Below, piece after piece: positions 1 through 13,100 of a stretch of 64,000 nt of DNA. The notes beneath the pieces are model-generated. The model was given only the letters and a program-made list of their open reading frames with translations, had not been told where the DNA came from and did not search any database. The position numbers were made by a program, and so were the translations under genes. Position 1 is the stretch's first letter, and each line of letters opens with the position of its first letter. Location: the NCBI GenBank assembly GCA_028455995.1, contig JABELC010000008.1:867501-931500 (forward strand), given 5' to 3'. The DNA comes from Scleromitrula shiraiana. Taxonomy: Eukaryota; Ascomycota; Leotiomycetes; Helotiales; Sclerotiniaceae.

Positions 1-2013
1 GAGTTGTAATGACAAGGAGCCTTATGTAGCAATTCGGTAGTAGCCAAAAAAAAGTACTACTAAAGCTGTGTAAGCAAACGATTGTTTTTCTGGTGTTTCT
101 AGCACTTTAAGCTTCTCAGAGTTAGGAAAGCAATTCGAGTTATAAAAGAGAAGAGTTTTTGAAGGATACGGTGGTTGTGATATGGTTGGAAGATGATGTG
201 TGACACGCACACACTAAAATAAAATATACCTAATGTAGCCTGTAGGTGACTTAAGAGAATTATGATTTATAAATATTTTTAATATTCATTTTCTAGAAAA
301 ATAATGGATGTTCCGGAAATTGAGAGATAACAATGTCTTTTACTAGGAGAGGAGATGAGACTAGATTTGACGGGACTTTGACTTGACTTGATTTATTACA
401 GTAATCTGAAATGTTCTGACTTTCTTGGTGATAAATTTGTAAACAGATATCTTGAGGAATAATCTACATACAACACAGAATGAGAGTATGGGCTTATAAG
501 TATAATAATAAGTGTACTTATCAAAAAATGAACCTTGAATGAATGAGGGGCATAGTAGAGTTATTATTATTACTTATCTTTTTTTGGTCCATGCCATGCC
601 ATGTCATTCGAAAGAGAAAAAAAAAAGTCTCAAGTTGTTGTCATGATATGTTGAATGTGTGGGAATGAAGACCAAATCATACACCGCTCAAGAATACTCG
701 AGTAATCTTCTTTAAAACAACAAAATAACAAAATAACAAAATATCCAGCTCTGAAATGGCAATTCTGTTCGCTTTAGATTTATTACCTATGTTTCCCAGG
801 GAATTTCAAGGTTTCCAAAGTTATGATAGCTACAATCGGGGATACCTCCACTATGGTCTTTGGCCTACGATCTATGCCCTCGAGTTGACAAAATTGTGAT
901 AGCTACACATATAAATAGATAGTTAATTCACTTAAGACGCTCATGATTCGCAATTTAAGTCCATCATCGAGGGGTAACTTATAGTGATGATTCAGATATT
1001 AAAGTAAGCCCTAAAGACTTGGAGCTTTAGAAGTAATTCAAATGTTTATTATCTCAATACCAAATCCAAACTTAAGAATTATGTCTACATAAAATACATA
1101 GAATACAATGACTGAATGCCTCAATTCATTCAGTGGTAGCCTTCTCTTTTGGTCTAATTTCTTGAGGTATGCAACAATGTGAATGTCATCCAAGATCCTT
1201 GTTTCTCAAGGAACCTCGTCCTTCGACCCAAATGTACCTTACCTATATGTAGGTAGATATCGAAAGCAGGTAGGGTTGCCTACAGAGGCAAGTTATATAT
1301 TGGTTCCAAAGTTTTTTCCTAAAAAGATCTTCAAAGGTATTAGCCTGGTTCATGAAATTGGTGACAATAATAATGAACAATAAATATTTGAATAAAATCA
1401 GACTGTTGAGCTTGATAATTGATTGAATCAACATGGTTATTCTGTTGGCCGTTCTTAATGGAAGTAGTTTGTCATCATATAAAGAGGAAAGAATACTATC
1501 GAGTATCTGCGAAGTGCTATACAGCAAAGGAAAAAAAAACATACCATCAATGTATATTTCTGCTGGTGACGAGTAGTTAGTGGAAAAGATTATGCAAGAA
1601 CTGCGACAAAGGCAGTCGATACCAAGTTCATAATGATAAGACAAGTAAAGCCGCAAATATAATACAATGCTCTTATTGTCGGTCTTATTACAACATTTTC
1701 AAAGTTGTTGTTATTGTTGTCGGGTTGTAAAAATAATATGTAAGTTGGAAAGAGTAAAGAGAGAAGTTGAAGTGGTTTTGAAATATTTTTTTTGGCGGGT
1801 CATTTGGCGACTAAGCTAATTCATTTATGGTTAGGCTAATTCCAGCCCAAAAGCTGCGTGGTTTCCAGGCTATCAAAATCGCCGGGCCAAAACCCCTCTA
1901 TAATTTCCCCTCCACCCTCCAAACTTTCAGTAAACCAACACAACAAGACAAAACAAAAACAATCCATTTTCTGAATAATTTCCTCGAGAAAACTCCTCGA
2001 TACCTATTCCAAG
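1..2013. other. Intergenic, no gene recognised
   Basis: No open frame here has recognisable protein features. The short frames at 1183-1383 (+) and 1243-1656 (-) overlap on opposite strands and look like chance. The DNA is AT-rich, with a small AACAAAAT-type repeat near 717-742. The last 150 bases probably hold the NTF2 promoter and leader, with a CT/CA-rich stretch at about 1905-1965. Confidence 0.6.
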
Positions 2014-2751
2014 ATGTCTAGTAAGTATAAAACCTTCATCTGAAATATTAGATTTGTCACAAATACTTGTTTTATTTGTTTACCATAATTTAAAGTCCAA
2101 GGCTAACTCAATTCCACAGACTTTCAAGAAGTCGCAAGTAAGTTGACTCACTTCTCCCAGCGACTTAAGCTCTCAAGGGCGATCGAATCGTTCCAGCGTA
2201 TATCAGCATCGTATTATGTTACTGACCTACTTACTAGACCAATTCACACAATTCTATTACAACCAGTTCGATGCGGACAGGAAGCAGCTCGGCGGTCTCT
2301 ACGTCAGTACAAAGATTCGATTGAATACGAGGAGTGACCTGCTAATATCTTTCTAGCGTGATAACTCCATGTTGACTTTCGAGTCTGCTTCCGTTGCAGG
2401 AGTTGGTCCCATTATCGAAAAGCTTTCAGTACGTTTTCCGTACCTCCTTATTACAGACAAATACTAAAAATTATCGGCATAGTCTCTTCCCTTCGAGAAA
2501 GTAATACACAAGGTTGCTACTCTTGATGCGCAGCCATCTGGAGACCACGGAGGAATTTTGATCTTGATCACAGGAGCCTTATTGGTATGTTACGCTTGCC
2601 GATGACAATTATCCTCGTAGGTCAGTACTAACTTTTCTAGGTCGACGAAGAACAGAGACCCATGAACTACAGTCAAGCTTTCCAGCTTTTGCCAGATGGC
2701 GCTGGAAGCTACTTTATTTTCAACGATGTCTTCAAGTTGGTTTTTGGATGA
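2014..2751 (+). CDS. NTF2: Nuclear transport factor 2 (NTF2)
   Basis: NTF2 binds RanGDP and FxFG nucleoporins and carries RanGDP into the nucleus. Six exons are read: 2014-2020, 2120-2137, 2238-2302, 2357-2428, 2483-2584 and 2641-2751. They join in frame to 124 residues, the usual size of fungal NTF2. The protein starts MSNFQEVANQFTQFYYNQFD and ends in NDVFKLVFG. It contains the family stretches TFESASVAGVGPIIEKL, VATLDAQPS and MNYSQAFQLLPDG, which build the cone-shaped fold with its hydrophobic Ran-binding pocket. The start is fixed by family alignment and sits in a 7-nt first coding exon, followed by an 18-nt second exon. All introns are GT-AG. Identity is certain from family recall; exact splice sites are inferred but keep frame throughout. 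The gene is followed 0.7 kb downstream by TVP18 on the same strand. Confidence 0.96.
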
Positions 2752-3446
2752 TTTTACAGCGAGCAAATTGGGTAAATAGGAGTCGGCGGTCGACAAAACC
2801 ATCTTGTCTTTTTTCAAGCATTATACCGACTTCTATCTAGAAGAAAGAACGAATAAAGAGGATATGAAATACCAAACCGGCATATAAATGGCATAGTTCG
2901 ATAGTCTCAAGTTTTCTCCCTCCAACTGTTGTGGAAAGATATCTGGATACCTAGGCAAACATACGAACTTCGAGTACTCTTTTGGAAAAGGTTACCTCGA
3001 CTACGTATATACCTCGTAACTGTTTCTTAGATATCGATAACATTGATGAATCAGATGAACCATTTACATTTTATATTTTTCGTCTCTTCGTAATTTGCAT
3101 GTATAAGCCTTCATGGTTCTAAAAGAGGCTAGCGCCATACGCAACCTCTCGAACAACGTAATAATTCAACTGTGGTACTAATCTCGAAACACGAAGCTCT
3201 AGGATTTGAATCATTTCTCAAATTTGAAGACCCATCCATACCATACAACTGTTTCCCCATCAAAGCGCAAGCGAAATAATTCGAATCGTCTTACATCCGT
3301 AGAAATCTTCGAAACGATTTATGTGTTCGCAAAGAAATACAAACATTCTTTGAAGAACCTCGTTTCCCGGACTCTTTTCACAATTTCGCGAGGTCTCCCA
3401 ATACACACTCAAACTCCCACAACCCTACTCAGACAAAGCAGCAATT
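2752..3446. other. Intergenic, NTF2 3' end and TVP18 leader
   Basis: Holds the NTF2 3' UTR and the TVP18 promoter and leader. The open frame at 3206-3523 runs through the TVP18 start and has no domain features, so it is treated as chance. Confidence 0.5.
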
Positions 3447-4194
3447 ATGACTATCGCAGAGGAGTTCGCAACGCGAAATTTCAGTATGTGTATATATTCT
3501 GGCAATCGTACGTTTTTAGCTAACCTCGAACTTAGGTATCTATGGCCAATGGTAAGCAGATGAACCGTTCCGAACTTCTCTTTTAATCGCAAACAAACGA
3601 TTACGCATTCCCTACAGACCATGCGACATCGGTTGAACTTTGTAATGGCAGAGGTCTCTTTTCAGAGTACTCAAGTATCAGGGACCTTGAATGGATCCTA
3701 GGTTGTGGGACAAGGCTTTGAATCATGTCTAACGGTCAGCTATAGGACAGGAGTACTATGCATATTACTTTGCTTTGCCCTGGGCATTGCGAATCTCTTC
3801 CACATTAGTTTGGTCATTCTCTTCAGTGCTCTATGCCTGTAAGTTTCTCTTCCCCCTCACACCATCCAAATGAGAGCTAATAAAAGAGCCCAGTGTGAGC
3901 TCGTTCCTTATCATATTCATCGAGATCCCCCTCCTCCTACGAATTTGCCCCACGTCCTCGACATTCGATACCTTCATGCGCCGCTTCACTACAAATTACA
4001 TGCGCGCCGCCATCTACTTGGGAATGGCTATCGTTCAATGGCTTAGTCTCATTATTAGCGCAACAAGTCTCATTGCTGCTGCAGTTCTCCTCACAATTGC
4101 AGCTGGTTTCTATGCGTTGGCTGGACTCAAGGGACAGGGTTTTGTGGGAAGCAAAACTTTGGGTGGTCAGGGTGTAGCTCAAATGATCCTATAA
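3447..4194 (+). CDS. TVP18: Golgi apparatus membrane protein TVP18
   Basis: Small tetraspan protein of late Golgi/Tlg2-containing vesicles in yeast; its molecular role is still vague. Four exons are read: 3447-3483, 3536-3551 (16 nt), 3746-3838 and 3894-4194. They give 148 residues. The sequence begins MTIAEEFATRNFSIYGQWTG. Hydrophobic segments follow at about residues 20-40 (VLCILLCFALGIANLF), 42-60, 85-105 and 107-125. It ends in the family signature KGQGFVGSKTLGGQGVAQM. Intron 2 is long (3552-3745) and contains a tempting alternative acceptor near 3617. Using that acceptor would create a stop at the W18 codon, so the later acceptor at 3745 was chosen. The assignment rests on whole-length resemblance to fungal TVP18 and is secure. 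Confidence 0.95.
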
Positions 4195-6059
4195 AGCTAC
4201 TTCCATACCTCGATGGTGACAGATTATTAAACAAGTGAGCGATATGAACTACGGGTTGCGATCTGGAGACTCATTTGTGGACAGATTTGGGAAGGATCAA
4301 AACAAACAAAGAAAAAACGAAAAACCTTTTGATTTGATTATTAGGATTAGAAAATGGGATTTGCATTGGGGTTCATGGCGTCAAGGATATTTGCAATGCG
4401 TGTGCTGCATAGCTATTTTTGACGGATTCTCCTGAAGCCTGTGGTATTTCTCTTTTGGTGTACTTATACCTCCCTTTAAGCTGGTAAATTTCAGTGTCAA
4501 GTATGAAACTGGTTGTGCTAGTATTATTACTTCTGCCGGTCAACTGGTTGTCTTTTATATTTTCCGATGTTTTCGATGGTGGAAGGAAGGTTGGGAGTTA
4601 ATAGGTTAGTTCTTCAATTAGGCTTGCAAAAGAATGCAGAAGATGAGTTATGAGGTACTTTTTTCCCCCCTCTGGTGGTGCCGGGACTTTGTTTGGTTCT
4701 TTGTGCATACAAATTAATTTATGTTTATGGTGAGACAATGCTTCGTACAGCATACATGTTACAAAGGGTATCAAAAGTGTATGTTCTCCTTCCTATATGT
4801 TTGGATGGGGGCATTACATATTCGCGGATTCATCCTATTCGAAGGTTCACCCTGAAATGCAGACATTCGTGTGATATGTTCGAGGGATAACTCACCATTT
4901 CTTGCATCGATTTGGAGATCTGGGGAGCAATAGTGGATATGTAGAGAACCGTAAAAATTCTGCTAGGTACTCTTTAATCTCCAGATATCAAAAGGATGAT
5001 CAAGTGAAGAACCGTGTGACTATCTATCGGCCCTCGAATTCAGTAATCTCTCTCGACAATATGGCCATTCATGTATCTAGTATTCTCTCTTCCAGTTCCA
5101 GTTAAGACCAAAACAGTCACTACCCATAAATCTGAAAGATTCTATACTTGACTCTACGTGATCCGATCCCCCATCGATGTCTACGAGACATACGGAGATG
5201 TCCTCATGGCCAATGCTTTTATTCAATAGGGTATTTACTGTGCCACCGCCACTTATGATTAGCTGGATAGTGTCGTACACCAAACTGGAATGATCTGTAC
5301 CACAATATGGTTGAGTTATTTTATCGAGAGCCTTCGTTATTATGCATCGTGAGATTGTAAGTGTTGAATAATGAGAGATATAAATTTAAATTGTCTTATC
5401 TTACAAAAAGATATACCGTAATTCGAATCAATATAAATGATTATTTGTGGAAAAATCGAGATTATTCATGACGACCATTTCTTACACTTGGTTATTGGTT
5501 AGTTTATTGTAGCGTTGGGTCCAAATGCTAGTCCTTTGATACGGAACATCAACCACCACTTTGACCTTAAAACTTGAAATCAACCATCTACAATTTTTTG
5601 AAAATCACTTCGATGGTTGACCTTTAAGATATCTATATCTTATTAGTCTCGAATTTCAAACACAATTCACGTTGTAAGTCTCAGAAATCTTTACTACTCC
5701 TTTTACAATCGTTCGTTGCAGCTGTGGATAGCCCCTCCCCGCCATTCATGTCCTCGATGTGTCTCATACAAATCGCTCTTGGTACCACGATTATTTCAAG
5801 TTTCAATTGGCAACACATCATCATGCTACACAACCTGTCAATAATATTTTGGGGATTTCTCTCAAGAATGAGCTCTTATTTGATTACCCAGCATATTAGA
5901 ATCGTCTTTGTTAAGTGATGGCGTTCGACTTGGCTATTGCGTGCTTAATTGAAGCTAGAAGCATTCATTCGAGGGGTGTGACGAATGCTAATATAATTAC
6001 AGGAAATTAGATATCTCTACAATCTTTCATCATCTTCGCAGACAGTTATCAGCATAAAA
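4195..6059. other. Intergenic, no gene recognised
   Basis: About 1.9 kb of AT-rich DNA. Small frames (4235-4435, 4675-4890, 4902-5105, and 5077-5283 on minus) show no conserved motifs or plausible splice continuity. The 5650-6059 part is likely the promoter and leader of the AIM21-like gene. A CAG at about 5720 could end a leader intron, but this is not established. Confidence 0.5.
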
Positions 6060-9000
6060 ATGTCGACGTCTGTACCACAAATTCCTCCCAGACCTAACAA
6101 GTCTCAAGAGCAGGGAGCCCAAAAGACTAGTAATAGTTCTCTTGGTGTTGGCAGTATACCACAAATTCCCCCGAGACCAAACAAACGTACAGATCGTTCT
6201 GTATCGCCCTCGAGAGAGAGCTTTGCTCGGTCCCCGCTCAACGACATGCCATCCCCTTCTACGAACCAAGGCAAATTGTCAATATACAAGATGGATAGTG
6301 CCAACAACTCGAGTTCGGATCTCCCCCCTCGTCCTGCGAGCGTTGTACTTCCATCGATCGGACAAGAAGGTAGCGAATATGCTGAGGTCTTTGGTAGCGG
6401 CGAAGAGGATCTAGGTACATCACCAACGCAGACCAGAAATGTTGCAAACGATTTACAACTTCATGCTCCTAAACCTTCACACCCCGAGTCTAGTGCCAAA
6501 CTTAAGGTTTCTACCGTCACTCGCACTGATTCTAGTCAAGCTGCTGCTTATGGTTTTGGTAAAGCTAGTGACGATAAGGACCCTAGTTCTCGATCCTTGA
6601 AGAACAAATCAAGCTTCGCCAGTAATACTTCGGCTGGTATTGAACGCCCCCCTTCGAGTAACGAGAATGATCATGGTATCCCTGAAATTGGACAGCGTGT
6701 TCCAATGTATCCTAATGCAGGAGATGTACAAGCACCTTCCCCATCGCCATATTCAACTCCTTACTCTGCAGGTGTCGGATTTCACAATGATGGTTCGAAG
6801 CCTCGTCACCATGAGCGCAAAACAAGTGGCCGTGGAGGTGAAGTGCCTCCGGGAAGTTATGGTCTTCATGGACATGGCATCATTCCTCATGACAGCTTTG
6901 AGAAGGCTTACTATGAAAAGCACCCTGAGGTAAGTCTTCATGGATGATGCTCCAGCTTTGTGAAGCCAACTCTTGAAACAACAAAAACCAAAGAGAAAAT
7001 CTTGCATATGGCTTTGTGATTTATATAAAGTAATTTGAGTTTGAATCTAATGAAATTATGCAGCTATATAAGAGAGAGACTACTTCGTACCACGGACCTT
7101 TTGGTGAAGGAAGGGCGGCATGGGCCATGAGCAGTGATGACTTAAACAGGATTGTCAGAGATACTGCCAGTAGAGGAGCTGGTCTTGGTAAGGCATACAT
7201 TTTGGACATTCTTTTAACATTCTAATTGTGAGTAGGTACATCTCGAGAAGTGTTGAGTACTCCGACCGAGCAGATTGGCTTCCAGGCTTCTGAGGAGTAT
7301 GCTTCGCGCATGTCTTCTCCACGTCCTCAATCAAGCGGAACTAGTTCTGCGGGATATAATCTTGCGCATTCCAACAATTCTCAGACTCATGTTGACTCAC
7401 CATTGAGAAAGGAAAGTTTTCCAATTAACGGATCGCAAAAGGCTGATATTGAGGGTGCTTTGTCCAAGGGACTTAGCTCTGACCATGCCCTGGAAAGCGA
7501 GGTTGAGGGTGAGGATACCATCCATGTCGATCCACATAGTCGTCGTTCCAGCAGGGCTCAGGGTGATTCGGCCGATGACACGAGACCGCATTCGGCGGTG
7601 GGTAGAGAAGATGGTGAATTACTTGAAGAACATGGATACCATGCCCCTATTCTTGCCTCCGATGAGGTAGCCAAGGAGCCATTCGGGTATGAGCTTCAGC
7701 CTGCCGTATCACCATCACATGAGCGAAGACATTACGAGGAAAACACAGGCTATTACAGCAGCACACCCGGAAGCAGAACTACAAGTCGACCTGGAAGTAT
7801 ACATAACAACATATCGGGAGTCCGACACCCCGATCCTGAGCCATTGGAAGGAGTTCAAGAATACGAGCCATTGTTTCCAGAAGATGAAAAGACAGGTTCT
7901 ATTGAGAAGCCTCTTACTGCAGCAGACCGTTTGAAACGCCCAGAAGTCAAGAATCGTAGATTCCCAAGTCAGGATGTTTGGGAAGACACTCCCAATAGTT
8001 TGCAATACACTGCAACAGTGTCGACTCCTCAGCTTCCGGAAGACAACGAGGACAACATTAAGGGCACAGGGGAAACTCCGGAACAAGCATTTGCCAGGCG
8101 ACAGGAGGAGCTTGCTGCCAAGGAATTTTCGGATAAAGAGAGCTTCTTGCATGCGGAAAAGAAAGCATGGTCACATAAACCGCATCTTGCCGCTGAGGCA
8201 CGGCCAGGTGCGCTGAAACAGCGTTTCCCCAGTAGAGACATTTGGGAAGACTCTCCAGATAGTCTTCAATTGCAAACTACTGTTTCAACTCCTCAACAAT
8301 CAGATCAAGATAATTCGAGTCCACAAGATGAGAAATCTACGACTGGTATTCCTGCTACTACGAAACCCGCTATCCCTGCTCGACCAGCCAAATCAAAGAG
8401 GGAAGAATCACCTGACAAGTCACAACCAGTAATCCCTGATCGTCCTCAACAATCAAAACAGGTGCCATCTACCGATAATGTAGCAAGTCCTCAACTTACG
8501 AAGCCTAAGCCGCAAATACCTGCTCGTCCTACAAAATCAGTTTCACTTGGTTCATCGGAGAATATTCCGCTAACGACTGTAACCTCTAATTCATCTATCA
8601 AATCAACAGGTTCTGATCAAGGAAGTGTTGCTGCAGTTAAAGCAAAACCACCTGTTCCTTCTAGGCCAGTCGGTAGTAAGATTGCCGCTCTACAAGGTGG
8701 CTTTTTGTCAGACCTTAATGCACGCTTAAAACTTGGTCCTCAGGCTCCGAAAAAAGAAGAGCCTAAACCAGAAGAGAAAGAAGAAGAAAAAGAGAAAGTG
8801 CCTTTGTCAGATGCAAGAAAGGGTAGAGCTAGAGGCCCTGCTCGTAGAGCTCCTGCCAGAAGTCCAGCTCCTGTCTCGGCCTCTGCCGCTGTGCCAACTT
8901 CTTCACCAGCAACTTTAGTCGCCTCTACGCCTTCTACTACATGGTATATTGATTCGGATGAAGTACTTCATGTCGATTCTAAATCCGAGTCAGTCGGTGT

Positions 9001-9340
9001 ATCGGAGTCAAAAGCAACACAATCACCAACTCCGACGCTAGCCACCAACATAGCCGGAGAAAGCCTTCATGATTCTGTAGAAATCGCGCCAGCAGCTGAA
9101 AAGGCCGCATCTCCGCCATCAGCAAGCGGGGATTTGCGCGCCGAGCAAGTAGAGGAAAGTCAGAAAGAGGCCATTATTACATTCACCCCCGGCAATGATT
9201 CCGAGCCGTCAAAAGCAAGTGACGTACCTCCTGTCGTGAGCGATACCACGTCATTGGATAATAACGCGGCACTCGAGTCAGCTCCGGTAGAATCCACTGA
9301 GTCGAAGAACGACGAGGTCGAGACCGAACACGTAGAGTAG
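6060..9340 (+). CDS. AIM21: AIM21-like proline-rich actin-patch protein
   Basis: In yeast, Aim21 with Tda2 binds capping protein and tunes actin assembly at endocytic patches. Three exons (6060-6929, 7064-7187, 7236-9340) give 1,032 residues. Nearly the whole protein is low-complexity. Proline motifs of PxIPxRP type occur at the N-terminus (PQIPPRPNK twice, about residues 6-42) and again at about 710-790 (PAIPARP, PVIPDRP, PQIPARP, PPVPSRP). These are typical SH3 ligands. A 26-residue unit with core RFPSxD[VI]WEDxP is duplicated at about 570-596 and 659-684. A conserved segment GSKIAALQGGFLSDLNARL lies near residue 820 and is followed by an acidic/Lys-rich stretch. No catalytic domain is visible. 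The better-conserved exon 2 (HGPFGEGRAAWAMSSDDL) continues in frame on both sides, which supports the splicing. The name rests on overall resemblance to fungal AIM21 annotations; a generic endocytic scaffold is the alternative. Confidence 0.78.
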
Positions 9341-10183
9341 TTTCATTTTGGTAGACACATTGGGCTAGCTTGTTATGAATAAATTTGTCCACGAGACCGC
9401 ACCGTTTCCTTTTAAACTTTTCCCTATTTCGGTATTACTCATGAATGGATATTAAGATTTTTAGATAATTCATTAAACTTTAGGTACATTTCATTAGGTT
9501 TTTTATATTCCGGTACAATCTTGATGTGCTAATTCGCTTGGCTGAAGACCGGTACATTCTCTACCGGCATATTCGGTAATATGTCTGTACTAAGTAGCTA
9601 GTTTTCGTACTAGTTAGCTAGTTCCTGGCCCCCCCCGCACATCTAAACGTCATGTGAATGTTGATTCTACACATCTAAACGTCATGTAAGTGTTGATTCT
9701 AAACGTTATTTGGATGAAAAGAGCACTCTTCCAGTCCGTAGTTCGATTGAAGAAGGCTTCTAGACCATTGAAACCCAGTGTTCATTATCTAGTATCTAGT
9801 AGTATTTTATCGAATTCTTATTTGTGTGTAGTTAGTCCCAACGCCGTTAGAAAGGTCCTTGGAAAGTGACGTCTATAGTGAAGTCTAGAGTAAAGTCTAA
9901 AGTTAAGTCGAAAGTGAACTACTTGCCAAATCTTTTCCTCCGTCACTTTGTCGAATAATTTGGAGTCTATAAGTATTTCTCTTTCCCCCCAGTCGTAAGA
10001 TCGTTAATCTCTTCTTGGATCTCTTTCTTTCTTTCTTTCCTGGCGTATTTGATTTGATACAATCATTCAATACAAAACATATTAAAAGCAAAAGATATTA
10101 TTTGTGATTTGTAAGTATAACTGAACGCATGCATACCCTATATCTAAAGCCAAAGTTAAGGCTAACAATTTGAAGTTCACACA
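9341..10183. other. Intergenic: AIM21-like 3' end, trehalase promoter
   Basis: Holds a C8 run followed by GCAC at 9630-9640 and a CCCCCC tract near 9986. On the minus strand the first contains GCGGGG, matching the fungal carbon-repressor (CreA) consensus SYGGRG. That fits a carbon-utilisation gene, but a 6-mer match is weak. A 30-base direct repeat lies at 9639-9700 (listed separately). Confidence 0.4.
9639..9700. repeat. Two-copy 30-bp direct repeat
   Basis: Units at 9639-9668 and 9671-9700 share ATCTAAACGTCATGT and TGTTGATTCT and differ at two internal positions. They are spaced 32 bp apart. They sit about 0.5 kb upstream of the acid trehalase start. Function unknown. Confidence 0.85.
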
Positions 10184-13100
10184 ATGGTTCATTTGTTGCA
10201 AGCATTGCTTGCCTTTATTCTTGTCGCAGGCACCTTCGCGGCTGATGTAAATCCTGCATCACCCTACAAATTCAAAACGACGCCAGATGCGAATCCGCCG
10301 GCGCCGGTGCATGACTTTAGTGTCTTCGCGGAAAACCCGCTGAGCGTTTGGGATGATGGAACGTTGAGTCTTGGCACAACAACGTTTATTCCAGGTGATT
10401 ATCGTGCGAGGATGGGCTTGGCTAATGGGTATGTTATGCAATGATCCATGCAGTGGCTTTGGGGGAGACTTTACTGACATCGTGATAGTTACATTGGCAT
10501 TGGTGAAGCTTCACTGGGTCCCTTCTTCGAAGTTGACTTCAACCAAACAAATCGTGATGGTGAAGTACCCACAGAAGGCTGGCCGGAACTGAATCGACGT
10601 CAGACCTTCGCAACGGTGGCTGGCTTTCTGGATCGTCAGGCTAAGACGACTGAGACCAACTATCCTGAGTTGCAGGACAGAGGTGATGAGAGTGTTATTT
10701 CTGGTATACCTCATTTCTCGGGCTTGTATGTTGTGGTGGGCGATCAAGTGCTCAATTCTACTGTTGATCCTACGAGTATTACTCAGTTTAAAAGTTCGAT
10801 GAACTTTCTCAATGGAACGAAACATTGGAGCTTTGTCTGGGAACCTAGAAATACTAGTACTAGCTTAAAAGTAGAGTATATAACATTTATTAGTAGAGCT
10901 AGACCAAACGTCGCCGCTACTCAACTTGTTCTTACTCCATTGAGCGCGCAAAAAAGTATTAGTATCATGGATATCCTAGACGGTAGAAGTGCAATTCGAT
11001 CGTTTGCTGGTCAGCGAGGCTCGTATAATGATACTCCATCAATCTATAGCTCGAATCACCCAGATGGTCTTCATGATGTTGAGGCATGGACGGTTTCCAC
11101 AGTGAACTCTCCAAGTGAACTTTCATCTAGAGCAGTAGTCTATCCAAACGATAATGATATGACGATTGCGCAACGATGGAATGTTCGGCTCATGGTAAAC
11201 CAGACCGCTAACTTTGAAAAGTTCATCGGTATTGCATCAACGGATAAGTTCCCCAATGCTCAATCTGTCGCTACTGAAGCTTCGAGGAATGCAACAAGAG
11301 ATGGGTGGGATGTACTTTTTCGGGAGCATACAGACGTCTGGAATGAGGATATGCAGCAGAATAAGATCCCAAATTACAGAGATCCACTTACAGGTCATCT
11401 GCCGGTGAATGACTCCATGGCTGAGAAATACCAAATCGCCGCCGTCGTCAACCATTTCATAGTCATGCAATCTCTACTCCCCGAGAACGGCAACAATCTC
11501 AATGACAACGGGGTTAGTGTTGGAGGACTCACCGCTGATCCTTATGCTGGCATGTATTTCTGGGATCAAGATATCTGGATGTTCCCCTCAATAGCCATTA
11601 CCTCACCCTCACACGCCCTCCAAATTATCAAGTATCGTCTCAAGATGTACCAACAAGCTAAGCGCAACGCCCAAGAAGCTTATGTGCAAGAGAAATACAA
11701 ATTTGATAATGAATCTGTGTTATATTCTTGGACGGCTGGTAGATATGGTAATGCCACTGGAACGGGACCCACGCTGGATTATGAATATCATATTAATACT
11801 GATGTTGCTCTTGCTATGCTGCAGTATAGAATCATCACGGGTGATGAGGAATACTTTAGGAGCGAGTTGTGGCCCGTGGTTAAGAGCGTGGGTCATACGA
11901 TCGAGGGGGTGTTGCAAAAGGATGAGCAGGGTATGTGGAATATTAGGAATATGACGGATCCTGACGAATGGGCTGTAAGATTTTTCTTTCCTCTTTTTCG
12001 ATCATATTCTTCTCTAGCACGAACTAATCAGAAACCAGAACAACGTCGACAACGGTGCATTCACACAAGCATCGTTCCTCCAAACCATGAACGCAATCAT
12101 CGCCCTCAAAACCCTCTACAACGAATCCGTCCCCGAAACCTGGCGCGACATATCCCAAAACATTCTCATTCCTCGCTCCGAAACCTCAAACATAACCCTC
12201 GAATACAGCGGCATGCCTCCCAACATAACGGTCAAACAAGCCGACATAACCATGTTCATGTATCCGCTCTCCCTCCCCTCCGACACTTACCCCCTCACCC
12301 ACAAACTCTCCGACCTCTCCTTCTACACCACCCGCCAAACCCTCCACGGCCCCGCAATGACCTTCGCCATCACCACCATCGACACTCTCCGCTACGCTCC
12401 CACTGGCTGCAGCGCCCACACCTACGATCTCATGTCCTCATTCACCAATTACCGCACTCCTTGGTACCAAATGAGTGAGCAGACAGACGATGATCATAAT
12501 GCGAATGGCGGGTATCATCCCGCATTCCCATTTCTAACGGGTCATGGTGGCGCGGCTCAGATACCTAGTTTTGGGTACCTTGGGCTCGATCTTTGGGGCA
12601 GCGAGCTAACGGTTCAACCGACGTTGCCGCCGCCGATTAAGTGGTTGAGTGTTCCGGAGTTTTGGTGGAGAGGCGGTCGCTGGTCTGCGAGTTTGAATAC
12701 GTCGCATACTAATGTTACGTTTTTGGATAAGGGAAGGTTCGCTGAGAATGGGACCGAAGTGACGGTTCTACAGAATCTGATCGGGGGGAGACATTCACAG
12801 AAGGAGTTTCGGTTGGGGGTTGGGGAGACGGTGACGTTGGAGAATGATATGTATTGGATGGGGATCAGTACGGAGAGGAATTTGATTCAGTGTGCTGAGG
12901 TTGTGGAGGCGGATGAGGAGGTTAGGGGACGCTGGCCGAGGGCCGTGGTGGATGGGGATAGGGGGACTAGTTGGCAGCCTGTTTCAGTGGAGAGGAGGGA
13001 GATTGAGATTGATACTGAGGGGGTTAAGGGGAGGAGGGTGGAGGCTATCAGGATTGAGTGGGGTGAGAGGGTCGCGACGAGCGTGAGTGTGGTTTTGAGT

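Noticed and set aside
1243..1656. 137-residue minus-strand ORF
   Set aside because: Hydrophobic, AT-driven composition, no good start context, no splice continuity and no motif.
3206..3523. 105-residue ORF upstream of TVP18
   Set aside because: Overlaps the TVP18 first exon in another frame and ends in its intron; no recognisable motif.
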